The notes below the pieces were generated by a model. It was given only the letters and a program-made list of their open reading frames with translations. It made no database searches and was not told the origin of the DNA. A DNA stretch of 64,000 bases from Streptomyces sp. V4I2 (GTDB taxonomy: Bacteria > Actinomycetota > Actinomycetes > Streptomycetales > Streptomycetaceae). The DNA lies in the NCBI RefSeq assembly GCF_030817655.1, contig NZ_JAUSZM010000003.1, positions 9,734,001-9,798,000 on the forward strand, written 5' to 3'. Position numbers and translations under genes: made by a program. Below, piece after piece: positions 1 to 8,319 of this stretch. Each line of letters starts with the position of its first letter. The first letter of the stretch is position 1.

Positions 1-400
1 CGCCCGCGATGAAGAGGTGGTGCTCGGCCGGGCGCAGCGGGAAGTTGTTCCGCGGTCCGCGCACCCGCACGGCCGAGCCCTGCGCGAGACGGTCGTGGAC
101 GTACGAGGAGCCGCCGCGGCCGTCCGGTGCGCGCAGCACCGCGATCTGCCAGGCCGCTCGGTCGGCCGGCTGCCCGCACAGCGAGTACTGACGGATGAGG
201 CCGTTGTCCAGCAGCACGTCGATGTGGGCACCCGGCGTCCAGGCCGGGAGCGGATCGCCGTCCGGGTGGCGCAGGACGAGGGAGACGACGCCGTCGGCGG
301 CATCGATGCGGGCGTCCACGACGAGAGTCGCCTCGCCGGGGTCCGCCTGGGACTGCGGCGCCTCGGGGCTCCGGAGGACCTGGAGCGGTTGGTTGGTCAT
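1..400 (-). CDS. PDR/VanB-family oxygenase reductase, N-terminal part (cut by window edge)
   Basis: Translating the minus strand from the ATG at 398-400 gives an uninterrupted reading frame to the left edge (133 residues). It contains the motif WTPGAHIDVLL followed by RQYSLCG, which is the flavin-binding signature of phthalate dioxygenase reductase/VanB proteins (ferredoxin-NADP reductase fold; RxYS contacts the flavin). In this family an NAD domain and a C-terminal plant-type [2Fe-2S] domain follow, but these lie outside the window. Such proteins pass electrons from NADH to a Rieske oxygenase; two oxygenase subunits lie at 14846 and 21328. It is the last visible gene of the operon that starts with the acyl-CoA synthetase, 54 bases after the thiolase. 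The family call is firm; the partner is inferred. Confidence 0.85.
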   Translation of the reverse strand, partial: MTNQPLQVLRSPEAPQSQADPGEATLVVDARIDAADGVVSLVLRHPDGDPLPAWTPGAHIDVLLDNGLIRQYSLCGQPADRAAWQIAVLRAPDGRGGSSYVHDRLAQGSAVRVRGPRNNFPLRPAEHHLFIAG

Positions 401-454
401 GTGCGTCAACCTGAGTCTCGTACGGGTGGGGGACGAAGGCGGGAGGCCGGAGCC

Positions 455-1642
455 TCAGACGCCCGGTACATGCAGCAGCAGCGCGTCGCCCTGGCCGCCG
501 CCTCCGCAGAGGGCCGCGGCCCCGGTGCCGCCGCCGCGCCGCCGCAGTTCCTGGGCGAGGGTCAGGACGAGCCGGGCGCCGGTCATGCCGACCGGGTGGC
601 CGAGAGCGATCGCGCCGCCGTTGACGTTCACCCTGTCCAGGGGGATGTCCAGTTCCCGGACGGAGGCCAGGGCCACCCCGGCGAACGCCTCGTTTATCTC
701 GAACAGGTCGAGGTCGGCGGCTTTCAGCCGGCCGTCCCGGGACAGGGCGTCGCGGATGGCGCCGGCCGGCTGCACGAGCAGCGAGGGGTCGGGGCCCGCG
801 ACGGTGCCGTAGGCGCCGATCTCGGCGAGCGGGGTCAGGCCTTCCCGGCGGGCGCGGTCCGCGCTCATCACGACGACGGCCGCTGCTCCGTCGGACAGCT
901 GGGACGCGTTGCCCGCGGTGATCGTGCCCTCGGAGGAGAAGGCCGGCTTCAGACGCCCGAGGCTCTGAGCGGTGCTCTGCGGCCGGATGCCCTCGTCGGC
1001 CTCCACCACCGTCTCGCCCCGGCGCCCGGCCACCGTGACCGGGGCGATCTCCGCGGCGAACGCGCCGGACTCCTGGGCGCGGTGGGCGCGCTCGTGCGAC
1101 AGCGCGCTGTACTCGTCCTGCTCCTCGCGGGTGAACGCGAAGGGCCGCTGGTAGCGCTCGGTGGCCGCGCCCATGGAGACCCCGTCGAAGGCGCAGGTCA
1201 GCGCGTCGCGGTCGAGGGCGTCCTCGACGGTCGTCGCCCCGTACTTCCAGCCGGTGCGGGACCCGCGCAGCAGATGCGGGGCGCCGGACATGGACTCCAT
1301 GCCGCCCGCCACGACCACCTCGTGGCGCCCCGAGGCGATCATGAGATCGGCCAGGGCGATGGCGTGCAGCCCGGACAGGCACAGCTTGTTGACGGTGCTC
1401 GCCGGTACGGCGAACGGGATGCCGGCGGCCACCGCGGCCTGCCGGGCCGTGTTGGGACCGGCCCCGGCCTGGACGACATGGCCCATCACGACGGCCTCCA
1501 CGGCGGCCGGGTCCAGCAGCGCCGCGGACAGCGCGGCGCGGATGGCGTGGGCGCCGAGGTCGGCGGCGGACAGGCTGCTCAGCCCACCCATGAGCTTGCC
1601 GACGGGCGTTCTCGCTCCGGCGACGATGACGGATCCGGGCAT
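455..1642 (-). CDS. acetyl-CoA C-acyltransferase (thiolase)
   Basis: 395 residues, the normal length for a degradative or biosynthetic thiolase. The acyl-accepting Cys88 lies in NKLCLSG, the GHPVGMTGAR motif carries the base histidine, and the second catalytic cysteine is in AALCGGGGQG near the C terminus. All three catalytic elements are present, so it should be active on acetoacetyl-CoA or 3-oxoacyl-CoA. An AGGAGG ribosome site precedes the ATG. It lies 37 bases after the phosphatase gene in an operon led by an acyl-CoA synthetase. It is the obvious last enzyme for the butyryl-CoA route encoded at 35-42 kb. Chain-length preference cannot be read from the sequence. Confidence 0.93.
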   Translation of the reverse strand: MPGSVIVAGARTPVGKLMGGLSSLSAADLGAHAIRAALSAALLDPAAVEAVVMGHVVQAGAGPNTARQAAVAAGIPFAVPASTVNKLCLSGLHAIALADLMIASGRHEVVVAGGMESMSGAPHLLRGSRTGWKYGATTVEDALDRDALTCAFDGVSMGAATERYQRPFAFTREEQDEYSALSHERAHRAQESGAFAAEIAPVTVAGRRGETVVEADEGIRPQSTAQSLGRLKPAFSSEGTITAGNASQLSDGAAAVVVMSADRARREGLTPLAEIGAYGTVAGPDPSLLVQPAGAIRDALSRDGRLKAADLDLFEINEAFAGVALASVRELDIPLDRVNVNGGAIALGHPVGMTGARLVLTLAQELRRRGGGTGAAALCGGGGQGDALLLHVPGV

Positions 1643-1679
1643 GTCCGGGACCTCCTGTGGATGTGGGCGGATCAGCGGA

Positions 1680-2285
1680 TCAGAGGACGGCGTCTACGGA
1701 ACGTTCCGCGACCAGGTGGGCGGTCTCGTTCACCGAGTGCAGGACGATCCGGCCCCCGGGCATCCGCCGCACCCTGCTGACGGAGGTGTAGCCGGGGTGG
1801 AACCAGAACATCCGGGGGATCTCGAGCACGGTCGCGAGGTACGTGTTGGTGATTCCGCCGTGGCACACGGCCGCGATCCGCTCGCCGGGGTGGGCGTCCA
1901 GCATGGTGTTCATGGCGCCCACCGCCCGGGCCCGGAAGGCGTCCCAGTCCAGGTCCGGTACGAAGTCCTCGTACCGTCCCTCGGACAGCGCCACCGACCG
2001 GGGGTCGTCCGGGAGGATCTGCTCCGGCGGGGTGTAGGGGTGCGAGACGTCGGTGTCCCACTCGCGCAGGTCGTCCAGCACGGTGGCGGTCATGCCCGTC
2101 AGCCGTTCGAGCGGCGCCGCCGTCTCACGGGCGCGCTGGTACGGACTGGTGTAGAGGGCGTCGATGCCTTCGTCCGCCAGCCATGGGGCGAGGCGCTCGG
2201 CCTGGGCGACGCCCTCCGGCGACAGCTTCGGGTCGAACACGCCCGAGACGGGCAGGCCGTGCCGGACGAGCAGAAGTTCCGTCAT
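1680..2285 (-). CDS. histidine phosphatase family protein
   Basis: 201 residues starting at the ATG at 2283-2285. The N terminus has LLLVRHGLP, the RHG motif whose histidine becomes phosphorylated; SPYQRARETA and the later CHGGIT motif supply the other phosphate-binding Arg and His. This is a complete branch-1 histidine phosphatase or phosphoglycerate-mutase-like fold. The open frame continues far upstream, but that part overlaps the acyl-CoA synthetase out of frame and is not coding. It sits between acyl-CoA synthetase and thiolase genes, an unusual neighbour for a phosphatase. It may remove phosphate from an intermediate made by the PEP-type proteins of this island, but that is only an inference. 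Confidence 0.85.
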   Translation of the reverse strand: MTELLLVRHGLPVSGVFDPKLSPEGVAQAERLAPWLADEGIDALYTSPYQRARETAAPLERLTGMTATVLDDLREWDTDVSHPYTPPEQILPDDPRSVALSEGRYEDFVPDLDWDAFRARAVGAMNTMLDAHPGERIAAVCHGGITNTYLATVLEIPRMFWFHPGYTSVSRVRRMPGGRIVLHSVNETAHLVAERSVDAVL

Positions 2286-2326
2286 GAAGCGTCCTTGGTA
2301 CGAGGAGTGAGGGGGAATGGCGGTGC

Positions 2327-3865
2327 TCAGCCGGCGATCGTCCGGTCGGAGTCCCAGTACGGGCGGCGCATCGCCCGCTTGTCGAGCTTGCCCATGGCGT
2401 TGCGGAGGAGCTCGGGGACGACCTCGTACGACTTCGGGCACTTGTACGCGGCCAGCCGCTCGCGGCAGAACGTGTCCAGTTCGCCGTCCTCCGGCCCGCT
2501 GCCTTCGGTCACGACGACCAGGGCGCGCAGCGACTCGCCGAAGTCCGGGTCGGGCACGCCGATGACCGCCACCTCGGCGACCCCCGGGTGCTCGCGCAGC
2601 ACCGCCTCGCTCTCCGCCGGGTACAGGTTCACCCCGCCGGACACCACGACGTCCGCGGCCCGGTCGGTGATGAAGATGTAGCCGTCCGGATCGACGTAGC
2701 CGATGTCGCCGAGGGTGAAGACGCCGGGGGCGACGTAGGCGGCCTTGGTCTTCTCCTCGTCCGCGTGGTAGCGCACGCCGCGGCCCTCCGGCGCCCGGAA
2801 GGCCAGCAGCCCGAGCTCCCCGGCGGGCAGGGGGCTGCCGTCGTCGCCGGTCACGAGGACGTCGAAGGGGGACTGGACGCGCCCGACCGAACCGGGGTGT
2901 TCCAGCCACTCGGTGCTGTTGATGCGCGCGACCGTGCCGGCCTCGCTGGCCCCGTACGACTCGGTCAGCACCGGACCGAACCAGTCGATCATGGACCGCT
3001 TCACCTCCGGGGGGCATGCGGAGCCGGTGTGAGCGACCTGCATCAGGCTGGAGACGTCGTAGCGTTCGCGCACCTCCGCCGGCAGGGTGAGCAGGCGGGT
3101 GAAGTGGGTCGGAACCATCACCGAGGAGGTGACCCGCCAGCGCTCCACGCGGTGCAGGAACGACTCGGCGTCGAACCTGCCGAGGATCACCACCGGGCGG
3201 CCGGCCGCGAGATGGCGCAGCGAGGTGAGCGGCCCGTTGTGCTGGAGCGGACCGCACACCAGGTGCGGTCCCGGCGGGAAGCCGGGGCGGGCGGCCACCG
3301 CCTCCAGGTACGCGGCGCTGTCCGTCACCGGTCCCTGCACCCAGCGCACCTCGGTGCCGCGGGCACGTCCCGTGGTGCCCGATGTGTAGACCAACGGCGG
3401 GCGGGCGGGGCGGCCGACGGGCACCGGTACCGGTTCCGCGTCGGCCAGCCACTGCGTCCAGTCGATGGCGTCGTCCTTGGCCGGCGTTCCGTGCACGACG
3501 ACCGGGAGGCCGAGTTCCGCGCCCGCCTGCCGGGCGGCCGACTCGCCCGCCGGGCCGCTGATCACCGCCTTGGCGCCCGCGTCGGTGAGCAGGTCGACCA
3601 GTTCCCGGGCGGTCAGCTGCCGGGAGGCGGCCACCGTGCCGACGCCGGCCCGCAGACCGGCGAGATGGGCCACCAGCGTGGCCACGGCGTTGTCGCCCAG
3701 GACGGCGACCCGGTCCTCCGGCTCGGGCGCGACCTCCAGGAAGCGACCGGTCACGCGTGCCACCTGGTCGGCCAGCCGGGACCAGGACAGGCTCTCGGTG
3801 TCGTCGGCCAGGGCGGTCGCGTTCGGCAGTTCGCGGGCACGCAGGTCGAGTGGCTGTAGGGACAT
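2327..3865 (-). CDS. AMP-dependent acyl-CoA synthetase/ligase
   Basis: 512 residues from the ATG at 3863-3865, which has a GGAGGA site 5-10 bases upstream; the longer upstream frame lacks one. The adenylation P-loop is YTSGTTGRARGTE, the A5-type motif is ESYGASEAGT, the TGDIGY-type motif appears as LGDIGYVDPDG, the hinge follows at TDRAADVV, and the C-terminal lysine lies in NAMGKLDKRA. It should convert a carboxylic acid, ATP and CoA into acyl-CoA, AMP and diphosphate. It is the first gene of the minus-strand operon with phosphatase, thiolase and reductase, and is divergent from an acyl-CoA dehydrogenase. The acid substrate is unknown. Confidence 0.92.
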   Translation of the reverse strand: MSLQPLDLRARELPNATALADDTESLSWSRLADQVARVTGRFLEVAPEPEDRVAVLGDNAVATLVAHLAGLRAGVGTVAASRQLTARELVDLLTDAGAKAVISGPAGESAARQAGAELGLPVVVHGTPAKDDAIDWTQWLADAEPVPVPVGRPARPPLVYTSGTTGRARGTEVRWVQGPVTDSAAYLEAVAARPGFPPGPHLVCGPLQHNGPLTSLRHLAAGRPVVILGRFDAESFLHRVERWRVTSSVMVPTHFTRLLTLPAEVRERYDVSSLMQVAHTGSACPPEVKRSMIDWFGPVLTESYGASEAGTVARINSTEWLEHPGSVGRVQSPFDVLVTGDDGSPLPAGELGLLAFRAPEGRGVRYHADEEKTKAAYVAPGVFTLGDIGYVDPDGYIFITDRAADVVVSGGVNLYPAESEAVLREHPGVAEVAVIGVPDPDFGESLRALVVVTEGSGPEDGELDTFCRERLAAYKCPKSYEVVPELLRNAMGKLDKRAMRRPYWDSDRTIAG

Positions 3866-4127
3866 GGATCCTCCGGCGCTCCTCGGTCCGTCGTCTCTCT
3901 CGCTCCACCGGGTGCACCCCGTCTGCCCAGCGGCCGGGCAGGTGGGAGAGGCGACGCCAAGACTGTAGCGTTTATCAAGAAAGTACGGAACACTCTGACC
4001 CGAGCCGGAGGCACTCACCCTCGTTGGGCAGGTGTGCTGCTCCGCTCCGAGCCGCTGTTACTGAAGCAGCCGTCTGGTAAGTGCAGTCCGGCAAGTGCCG
4101 TCCGACCCGTGTGCCGAGGAGGTCACC
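3866..4127. promoter_or_regulatory. divergent promoter region with 14-bp tandem repeat
   Basis: This 262-bp gap separates the acyl-CoA synthetase operon (minus) from the acyl-CoA dehydrogenase operon (plus), so both promoters must lie here. Directly upstream of the plus-strand ribosome site, two imperfect tandem copies of a 14-bp unit (GTAAGTGCAGTCCG and GCAAGTGCCGTCCG) occupy 4077-4104. I could not assign clear -35/-10 pairs. The repeat could be an operator or simple sequence drift. Confidence 0.5.
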
Positions 4128-5369
4128 ATGCCCCAACCGAACGTGAACGAGTGGCGGGGTGAGGTCCGGCAGTGGCTTGCCACGACGCTCGAACCCCGGC
4201 GGGCAGCCGAGACCACCGCTCACACCGCCGCCGAGCTCGCCGTCTTCCACAACCTCACGGACGAAGAGGAGCGGCGGCTGCTCGACCGCCGCCGCGCCTA
4301 CGAGCGAGCCCGGCACGACGCCGGCTACCAGGCCCTCACCCTGCCCACGGAGAACGGCGGCCAGGGCCTGACCGCCGCCCACGCGGCCCTCTTCGCGCAG
4401 GAGGAGGCGGAGTTCGACGTACCGCCGTCCACCGAGCTGATCAGCGTCACGGTGCGGCTGGTCGCGATGTCCGTCTCCCTGTTCGGGACGCCCGAGCAGC
4501 GCGAGACGTACGCCCGCGCCTTCCTCCGTACGGATCTGCTGGCCTGCCAGCTCTTCAGCGAACCCGGCGCCGGCTCCGACCTGGCCGCCCTGCGCACCCG
4601 CGCCCGGCGCGAGGGCGAGGAGTGGGTGATCGACGGCCAGAAGGTGTGGACCTCGGGCGCCCAGTTCGCCGAGTACGGCCTGCTGCTCGCGCGTACCGAC
4701 CCCAATGTCGTCAAACAGGCCGGCATCACCGCCTTCCTGGTCCCCATGGACAGCCCGGGCGTGGAGATCCGCCCCATCCGCCAGATGAGCGGCGGCGCCT
4801 CCTTCAACGAGGTGTTCCTGAGCGGCGTACGCGTCCCCGACGGGCTGCGGATCGGCCGCCCCGGCCAGGGCTGGGAGGTCGCCAACGCCACCCTCGCCTT
4901 CGAGCGCACCGCCTCCGGCTCCGGGAACCGGCGCAAGGGTGGCACCTTCGACGACGTACTCGCCCTTGCCCGCTCCCTGAACCGGACCGGGGACCCGCTG
5001 GTACGCCAGCGCCTCGCCGACCTGTACGTGCGCAGCGCGCTGCGCGCCGCCACTGTGGACCGCGTCGCCCGGGCGAGCGCGGCCGGCGGACGGCCGGGCC
5101 CCGAAGCCTCGCTGACCAAGCTCATGGCATCCGACCTGCTCACCCGCACCGGCCAGGCAGCCGCCGAACTGATGGGCGCCCGGATCACCGCCGACACCGG
5201 CGAGCCGGGCACTTTCGCCTGGACCGAACACCTCCTCGGCGCCCCCGGCTACCGGCTGGCCGGCGGCACCGACCAGATCCAGCGCAACCTGATCGGCGAG
5301 CGGGTGCTGAAGCTGCCGGGCGAGCCGCGGGTCGACAAGGTGCCGTTCTCCGAACTGTCCGGCAACTGA
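4128..5369 (+). CDS. acyl-CoA dehydrogenase
   Basis: 413 residues from the ATG at 4128, which has a GAGGAGGT site; the in-frame ATG at 4095 has none. The FAD-domain motif LFSEPGAGSDLA and the helix-rich C terminus ending AGGTDQIQRNLIGERVL are typical of the acyl-CoA dehydrogenase family. The position that is Glu in medium-chain enzymes (EGT) is Gly here, as in groups that place the base elsewhere. The protein should introduce an alpha,beta double bond into an acyl-CoA and pass electrons to ETF. It is first in a plus-strand operon with an SDR and a broken ThuA-like gene. Three acyl-CoA dehydrogenases occur in the island; their substrate order is unknown. Confidence 0.9.
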   Translation: MPQPNVNEWRGEVRQWLATTLEPRRAAETTAHTAAELAVFHNLTDEEERRLLDRRRAYERARHDAGYQALTLPTENGGQGLTAAHAALFAQEEAEFDVPPSTELISVTVRLVAMSVSLFGTPEQRETYARAFLRTDLLACQLFSEPGAGSDLAALRTRARREGEEWVIDGQKVWTSGAQFAEYGLLLARTDPNVVKQAGITAFLVPMDSPGVEIRPIRQMSGGASFNEVFLSGVRVPDGLRIGRPGQGWEVANATLAFERTASGSGNRRKGGTFDDVLALARSLNRTGDPLVRQRLADLYVRSALRAATVDRVARASAAGGRPGPEASLTKLMASDLLTRTGQAAAELMGARITADTGEPGTFAWTEHLLGAPGYRLAGGTDQIQRNLIGERVLKLPGEPRVDKVPFSELSGN

Positions 5370-5383
5370 GCCATGGGTGGCAT

Positions 5384-5428
5384 GACACCCGCAACAGCGA
5401 CACCCGCAACAGCGACACCCGCAACGAC
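5384..5428. repeat. three tandem 15-bp repeats between two genes
   Basis: The unit GACACCCGCAACAGC is present twice exactly (5384-5398, 5399-5413) and once with a changed end (5414-5428). It fills most of the 74-bp gap between the acyl-CoA dehydrogenase stop and the SDR start and ends just before the SDR ribosome site. No hairpin is evident; slippage expansion is the simplest explanation. Confidence 0.85.
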
Positions 5429-5443
5429 TGAGGAGTGACATCG

Positions 5444-6208
5444 ATGGATCTGGGACTGACAGGTGCGAACGCGCTGGTGACCGGAGCGAGCCGGGGCATC
5501 GGCCGGGCGATCGCCGGGACGCTGGCCGCCGAGGGCTGTGCCCTCGCACTGTGCGCCCGTGGCGAGGAGGCCCTCGCCAAGGCCGCCGCCGAACTGCGCG
5601 GCGAGGGAGCGACCGTGTTCGCCGAGCCGGTCGACGTCACCGACCCGGCCGCGCTCGCGGGCTTCGTGGAGCGGGCGGCCGCTGAACTCGGCGGCCTGGA
5701 CCTGCTGGTGTCCAACGTCTCGGCGGGCAACGTCAAGGGCCCCGAGTCGTGGGAGGCCAGCCTGCGCGGCGACCTGATCCCGTTCGCGGGACTCGTCGAG
5801 GCGGCCCTGCCGTATCTGGAGGCCTCCGACCGGGCCGCCGTCGTGGCGATCGGCACCACCAACGCCTCCGACACCGCCCGTCCGGCCGGAGCCAACTCGT
5901 ACTCCGCCCTGAAGGCGGCCGTCGTCCAGCACGCCTCCGCCCTCGCCCACGCCCTCGCCCCGAAGGGCATCCGGGTCAACACCGTCTCGCCCGGCCCCAT
6001 CGACTTCCCCGGCGGCGCCTGGGAGACCATCCGCACCAGCCGCCCGGAGGTGTACGAAGAGGTCCTCGCCAAGCTGCCGATCGGCCGCTACGGCACCGCG
6101 GAGGACGTGGCCGCGGCCGTGGCCTTCCTGCTCGGCCGGACCGGCTCCTTCTGCGTCGGTGTCAACCTCGTGGTGGACGGCGGGCTGCTCACCCGCGTCC
6201 AGTACTGA
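5444..6208 (+). CDS. short-chain dehydrogenase/reductase (SDR)
   Basis: 254 residues starting at the ATG at 5444, placed 8 bases after AGGAG; the GTG at 5435 overlaps that site and is less likely. Classical SDR elements are present: GASRGIGRAIAG for NAD(P) binding, a SNVSAGN stretch in place of the usual NNAG, YSALKAA with the catalytic Tyr and Lys, and PGPIDFPGG after the active site. It should oxidise a hydroxy group or reduce a keto group on an intermediate of the pathway. It lies in the same operon as the acyl-CoA dehydrogenase, suggesting a hydroxyacyl-CoA-type step, but the substrate is not readable. Confidence 0.9.
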   Translation: MDLGLTGANALVTGASRGIGRAIAGTLAAEGCALALCARGEEALAKAAAELRGEGATVFAEPVDVTDPAALAGFVERAAAELGGLDLLVSNVSAGNVKGPESWEASLRGDLIPFAGLVEAALPYLEASDRAAVVAIGTTNASDTARPAGANSYSALKAAVVQHASALAHALAPKGIRVNTVSPGPIDFPGGAWETIRTSRPEVYEEVLAKLPIGRYGTAEDVAAAVAFLLGRTGSFCVGVNLVVDGGLLTRVQY

Positions 6209-6211
6209 GCT

Positions 6212-6992
6212 GTGGCGGGCCCGGCCGGCCGCCTGGACGCCGTACTGGTCTGCGGCGGGAGGTGGCACGACTTCGACTACGCGCGGCTGCGGCTGCTGGA
6301 CCTGCTGGGCGATCACTCACGGGTCCGCACGCGGGTGTACGAGGACTACGACTGCGTACCCGCCCTGGAACAGGCCGACCTGTTGGTGACCTACACCTGC
6401 GACGTGCGGCCCCGTCCCTCCGAAAGGGCCGCGCTGGCACGCTTCGTCGAGCGGGGCGGGCGCTGGCTCGCCCTGCACGGCACCAATCTCGGTGATCGAG
6501 GCGCCGGCCGACGGCGGGCCGCGGGTGTTCACCACACCGCGGCTCCTCGGGGAGCTGGCCGGGGTGCTCGGCAGCCAGTTCCTGGCCCATCCGCCGATCG
6601 CGCCGTACGAGGTACGCGTGACCCGGCCGGAGCATCCGCTGGTCGCCGGGATCGAGCCGTTCACGGTGACGGATGAGCTGTACGTGTGCGAGCTGCACGG
6701 CGAGCTGGAGGTGCTGCTGCACGCCGAGTACACCGGGCCGTGCCGGGGTTTCGCCGAGAGGGATGCGGCGCTCGACGAAGCGCCCCGTCCGGTTCTCTAC
6801 CTGAAGCGGCACGGCCTCGGCGAGGTCTGCTACTTCACCCTCGGCCATTGCCGGGGACGGTACGACGTGCAGGACCTGGGCGTGGACGACACGGGGCGAG
6901 TGGACCTGGGGCCCTGGGAGACGCCGGAGTTCCTGACGGTGCTGGGGCGGTGCGTGGAGCGGATGGTGGGTGCGGGGGTGCCGGTTCGGTGA
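6212..6992 (+). pseudogene. ThuA-like domain protein, interrupted by a frameshift
   Basis: The 5' part (from GTG 6212) reads RLDAVLVCGGRWHDFDYARL and ends WLALHGTN, which matches the ThuA/trehalose-utilisation fold. The homologous continuation (SVIEAP, then RVTRPEHPLVAGI and CYFTLGHCRGRYD up to the stop at 6992) is in another frame. Joining HGTN to SVIEAP needs removal of one base near 6488. Without the shift the first frame stops at 6676 with a non-homologous tail. The gene starts 3 bases after the SDR stop and is probably translationally coupled to it. Either the gene is recently inactivated or there is a sequencing error; both halves keep normal codon bias. ThuA-like proteins are often linked to sugar or cyclic-compound catabolism, but their activity is generally unclear. 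Confidence 0.75.
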
Positions 6993-7028
6993 GTTCTCGC
7001 CCCCGCCGCCCCCACCCATTCCCGTCCC

Positions 7029-7220
7029 CTGGGGGCTGCCGCCCCCAGACCCCCGCTGTCGGCCCTGAACGGTCCTCGTCCTCAAACGCCGGACGGGCTG
7101 GAAGTCAGCCTCTCCGGCGTTTGCGCTGCGGTCCTGAACGGGCCTCGTCCTCAAACGCTGGACGGGCTGGAAGTCAGCCCCTCCGGCGTTTGAGGAGCGG
7201 GGTCTGGGGCGGAGCCCCAG
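7029..7220. repeat. cluster of hairpins and paired 41-bp inverted repeats between convergent genes
   Basis: Four hairpins lie between the convergent ThuA-like and alcohol dehydrogenase genes. At 7029-7048 a perfect 8-bp stem (CTGGGGGC/GCCCCCAG) has a 4-nt loop. At 7083-7123 and 7152-7192 two near-identical 41-bp inverted repeats begin CAAACGCCGGACGGGCTG and end with its near complement TCCGGCGTTTG. At 7204-7220 CTGGGGC pairs with GCCCCAG. Such CAAACGCCGGA palindromes are familiar as dispersed intergenic elements in Streptomyces genomes, and they probably end transcription from both sides. Confidence 0.8.
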
Positions 7221-7275
7221 AAGGATGGGACGGGTAGGGGCGGCGGGGGCGAAAAACCACGACCGCGCCCCCCAC

Positions 7276-8319
7276 TCACCCGTGCGGCAGCACCACCGCA
7301 CGCCCGTTGATCTCCCCGGCATGCAGGCGCTCGTACGCCAGCGGCGCGTCCTCGATCGAGAAGGTTTCGACGTGGGAGGAGACGAGCCCCTGCCGCGCGA
7401 GCTCGACCACGTCGATGAGCTCACTCCGGCTGCCCCAGTAGGGCGCCGACGCGGACACCTCGAACGGCAGACCACCGCCGAACCCGACCGCGAGCGTGCC
7501 TCCGCCGATGCCGACGACGGTCACATCGCCCGCCACCGCCACCGACGCGGCGGCGACCGCCAGGGTCGCCTCGGCCCCGACGAAGTCCAGCACCACCTCG
7601 GCCCCGATGCCGCCGGTCAGCTCCCGCACCCGAGCCGCCGCCCCGCCGTCGGAGACCAGCGCCTCGTGGGCCCCGACGGTGAGCGCCAGTTCCAGCTTCT
7701 CCTTGCTCACATCGAGGGCGACCACCCGGGCCGGGGTGAGGGCACGCAACAGCTGTACGGCGATATGGCCCAGGCCACCGACGCCGATCACCACCGCCGT
7801 ACTGCCCGGCACGAGCTTGGGCAGGGAGGCGCGGATCGCGTGGTACGGCGTCAGTCCGGCGTCGGTGAGCGGCGCGGCCTGTACCGGGTCCAGTCCGTTC
7901 AGCGGCACCAGATGGCGCGGTGAGTCCACCACCATGTACTCCGCGAGCGCGCCCGGGGAGCCGAGCCCGGGCGGCATGATGCCGAGCCCGGCGGCGTGCG
8001 GGCAGCAGTTCTCCCTGCCCTCGGCGCACGTGCGGCAGCGGCCGCAGCCCCACGGGCCGTACACCGCCACCTCGTCGCCCTCCGCCACCCCGGTGGCCCC
8101 GCTGCCCAGGGCCGCGACGGTGCCGACACCCTCGTGACCGAGCGTCATCGGCAACGGATAGGGAAACTGCTCCTGCGGCCAGCTCATGACCGCGAGGTCG
8201 GAGTGGCACAGGCCGGCGGCCGTCACCTTCAGCAGCACCTGGCCCGGGCCCGGCTCGGGCACCGGAACCTCGACGACCTCCGGCGGGCTGCCGATCGTCC
8301 GGTATTGAATTGCCTTCAC
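7276..8319 (-). CDS. zinc-dependent alcohol dehydrogenase (MDR superfamily)
   Basis: 347 residues if started at the GTG at 8317-8319, which has AGGAGG seven bases upstream; the ATG at 8325 directly abuts that site. The duplicated relic at 10217-10469 has its ATG at the GTG position, which supports this choice. Catalytic zinc ligands are in GLCHSD and GHEG; the structural zinc cluster is CGRCRTCAEGRENCC; the Rossmann motif is VIGVGGLGHIAVQ. It should oxidise an alcohol with NAD(P). It is the last gene of an ABC importer operon and overlaps the upstream fusion ORF by four bases (GTGA). It probably acts on the imported compound, but the substrate is unknown. Confidence 0.92.
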   Translation of the reverse strand: MKAIQYRTIGSPPEVVEVPVPEPGPGQVLLKVTAAGLCHSDLAVMSWPQEQFPYPLPMTLGHEGVGTVAALGSGATGVAEGDEVAVYGPWGCGRCRTCAEGRENCCPHAAGLGIMPPGLGSPGALAEYMVVDSPRHLVPLNGLDPVQAAPLTDAGLTPYHAIRASLPKLVPGSTAVVIGVGGLGHIAVQLLRALTPARVVALDVSKEKLELALTVGAHEALVSDGGAAARVRELTGGIGAEVVLDFVGAEATLAVAAASVAVAGDVTVVGIGGGTLAVGFGGGLPFEVSASAPYWGSRSELIDVVELARQGLVSSHVETFSIEDAPLAYERLHAGEINGRAVVLPHG

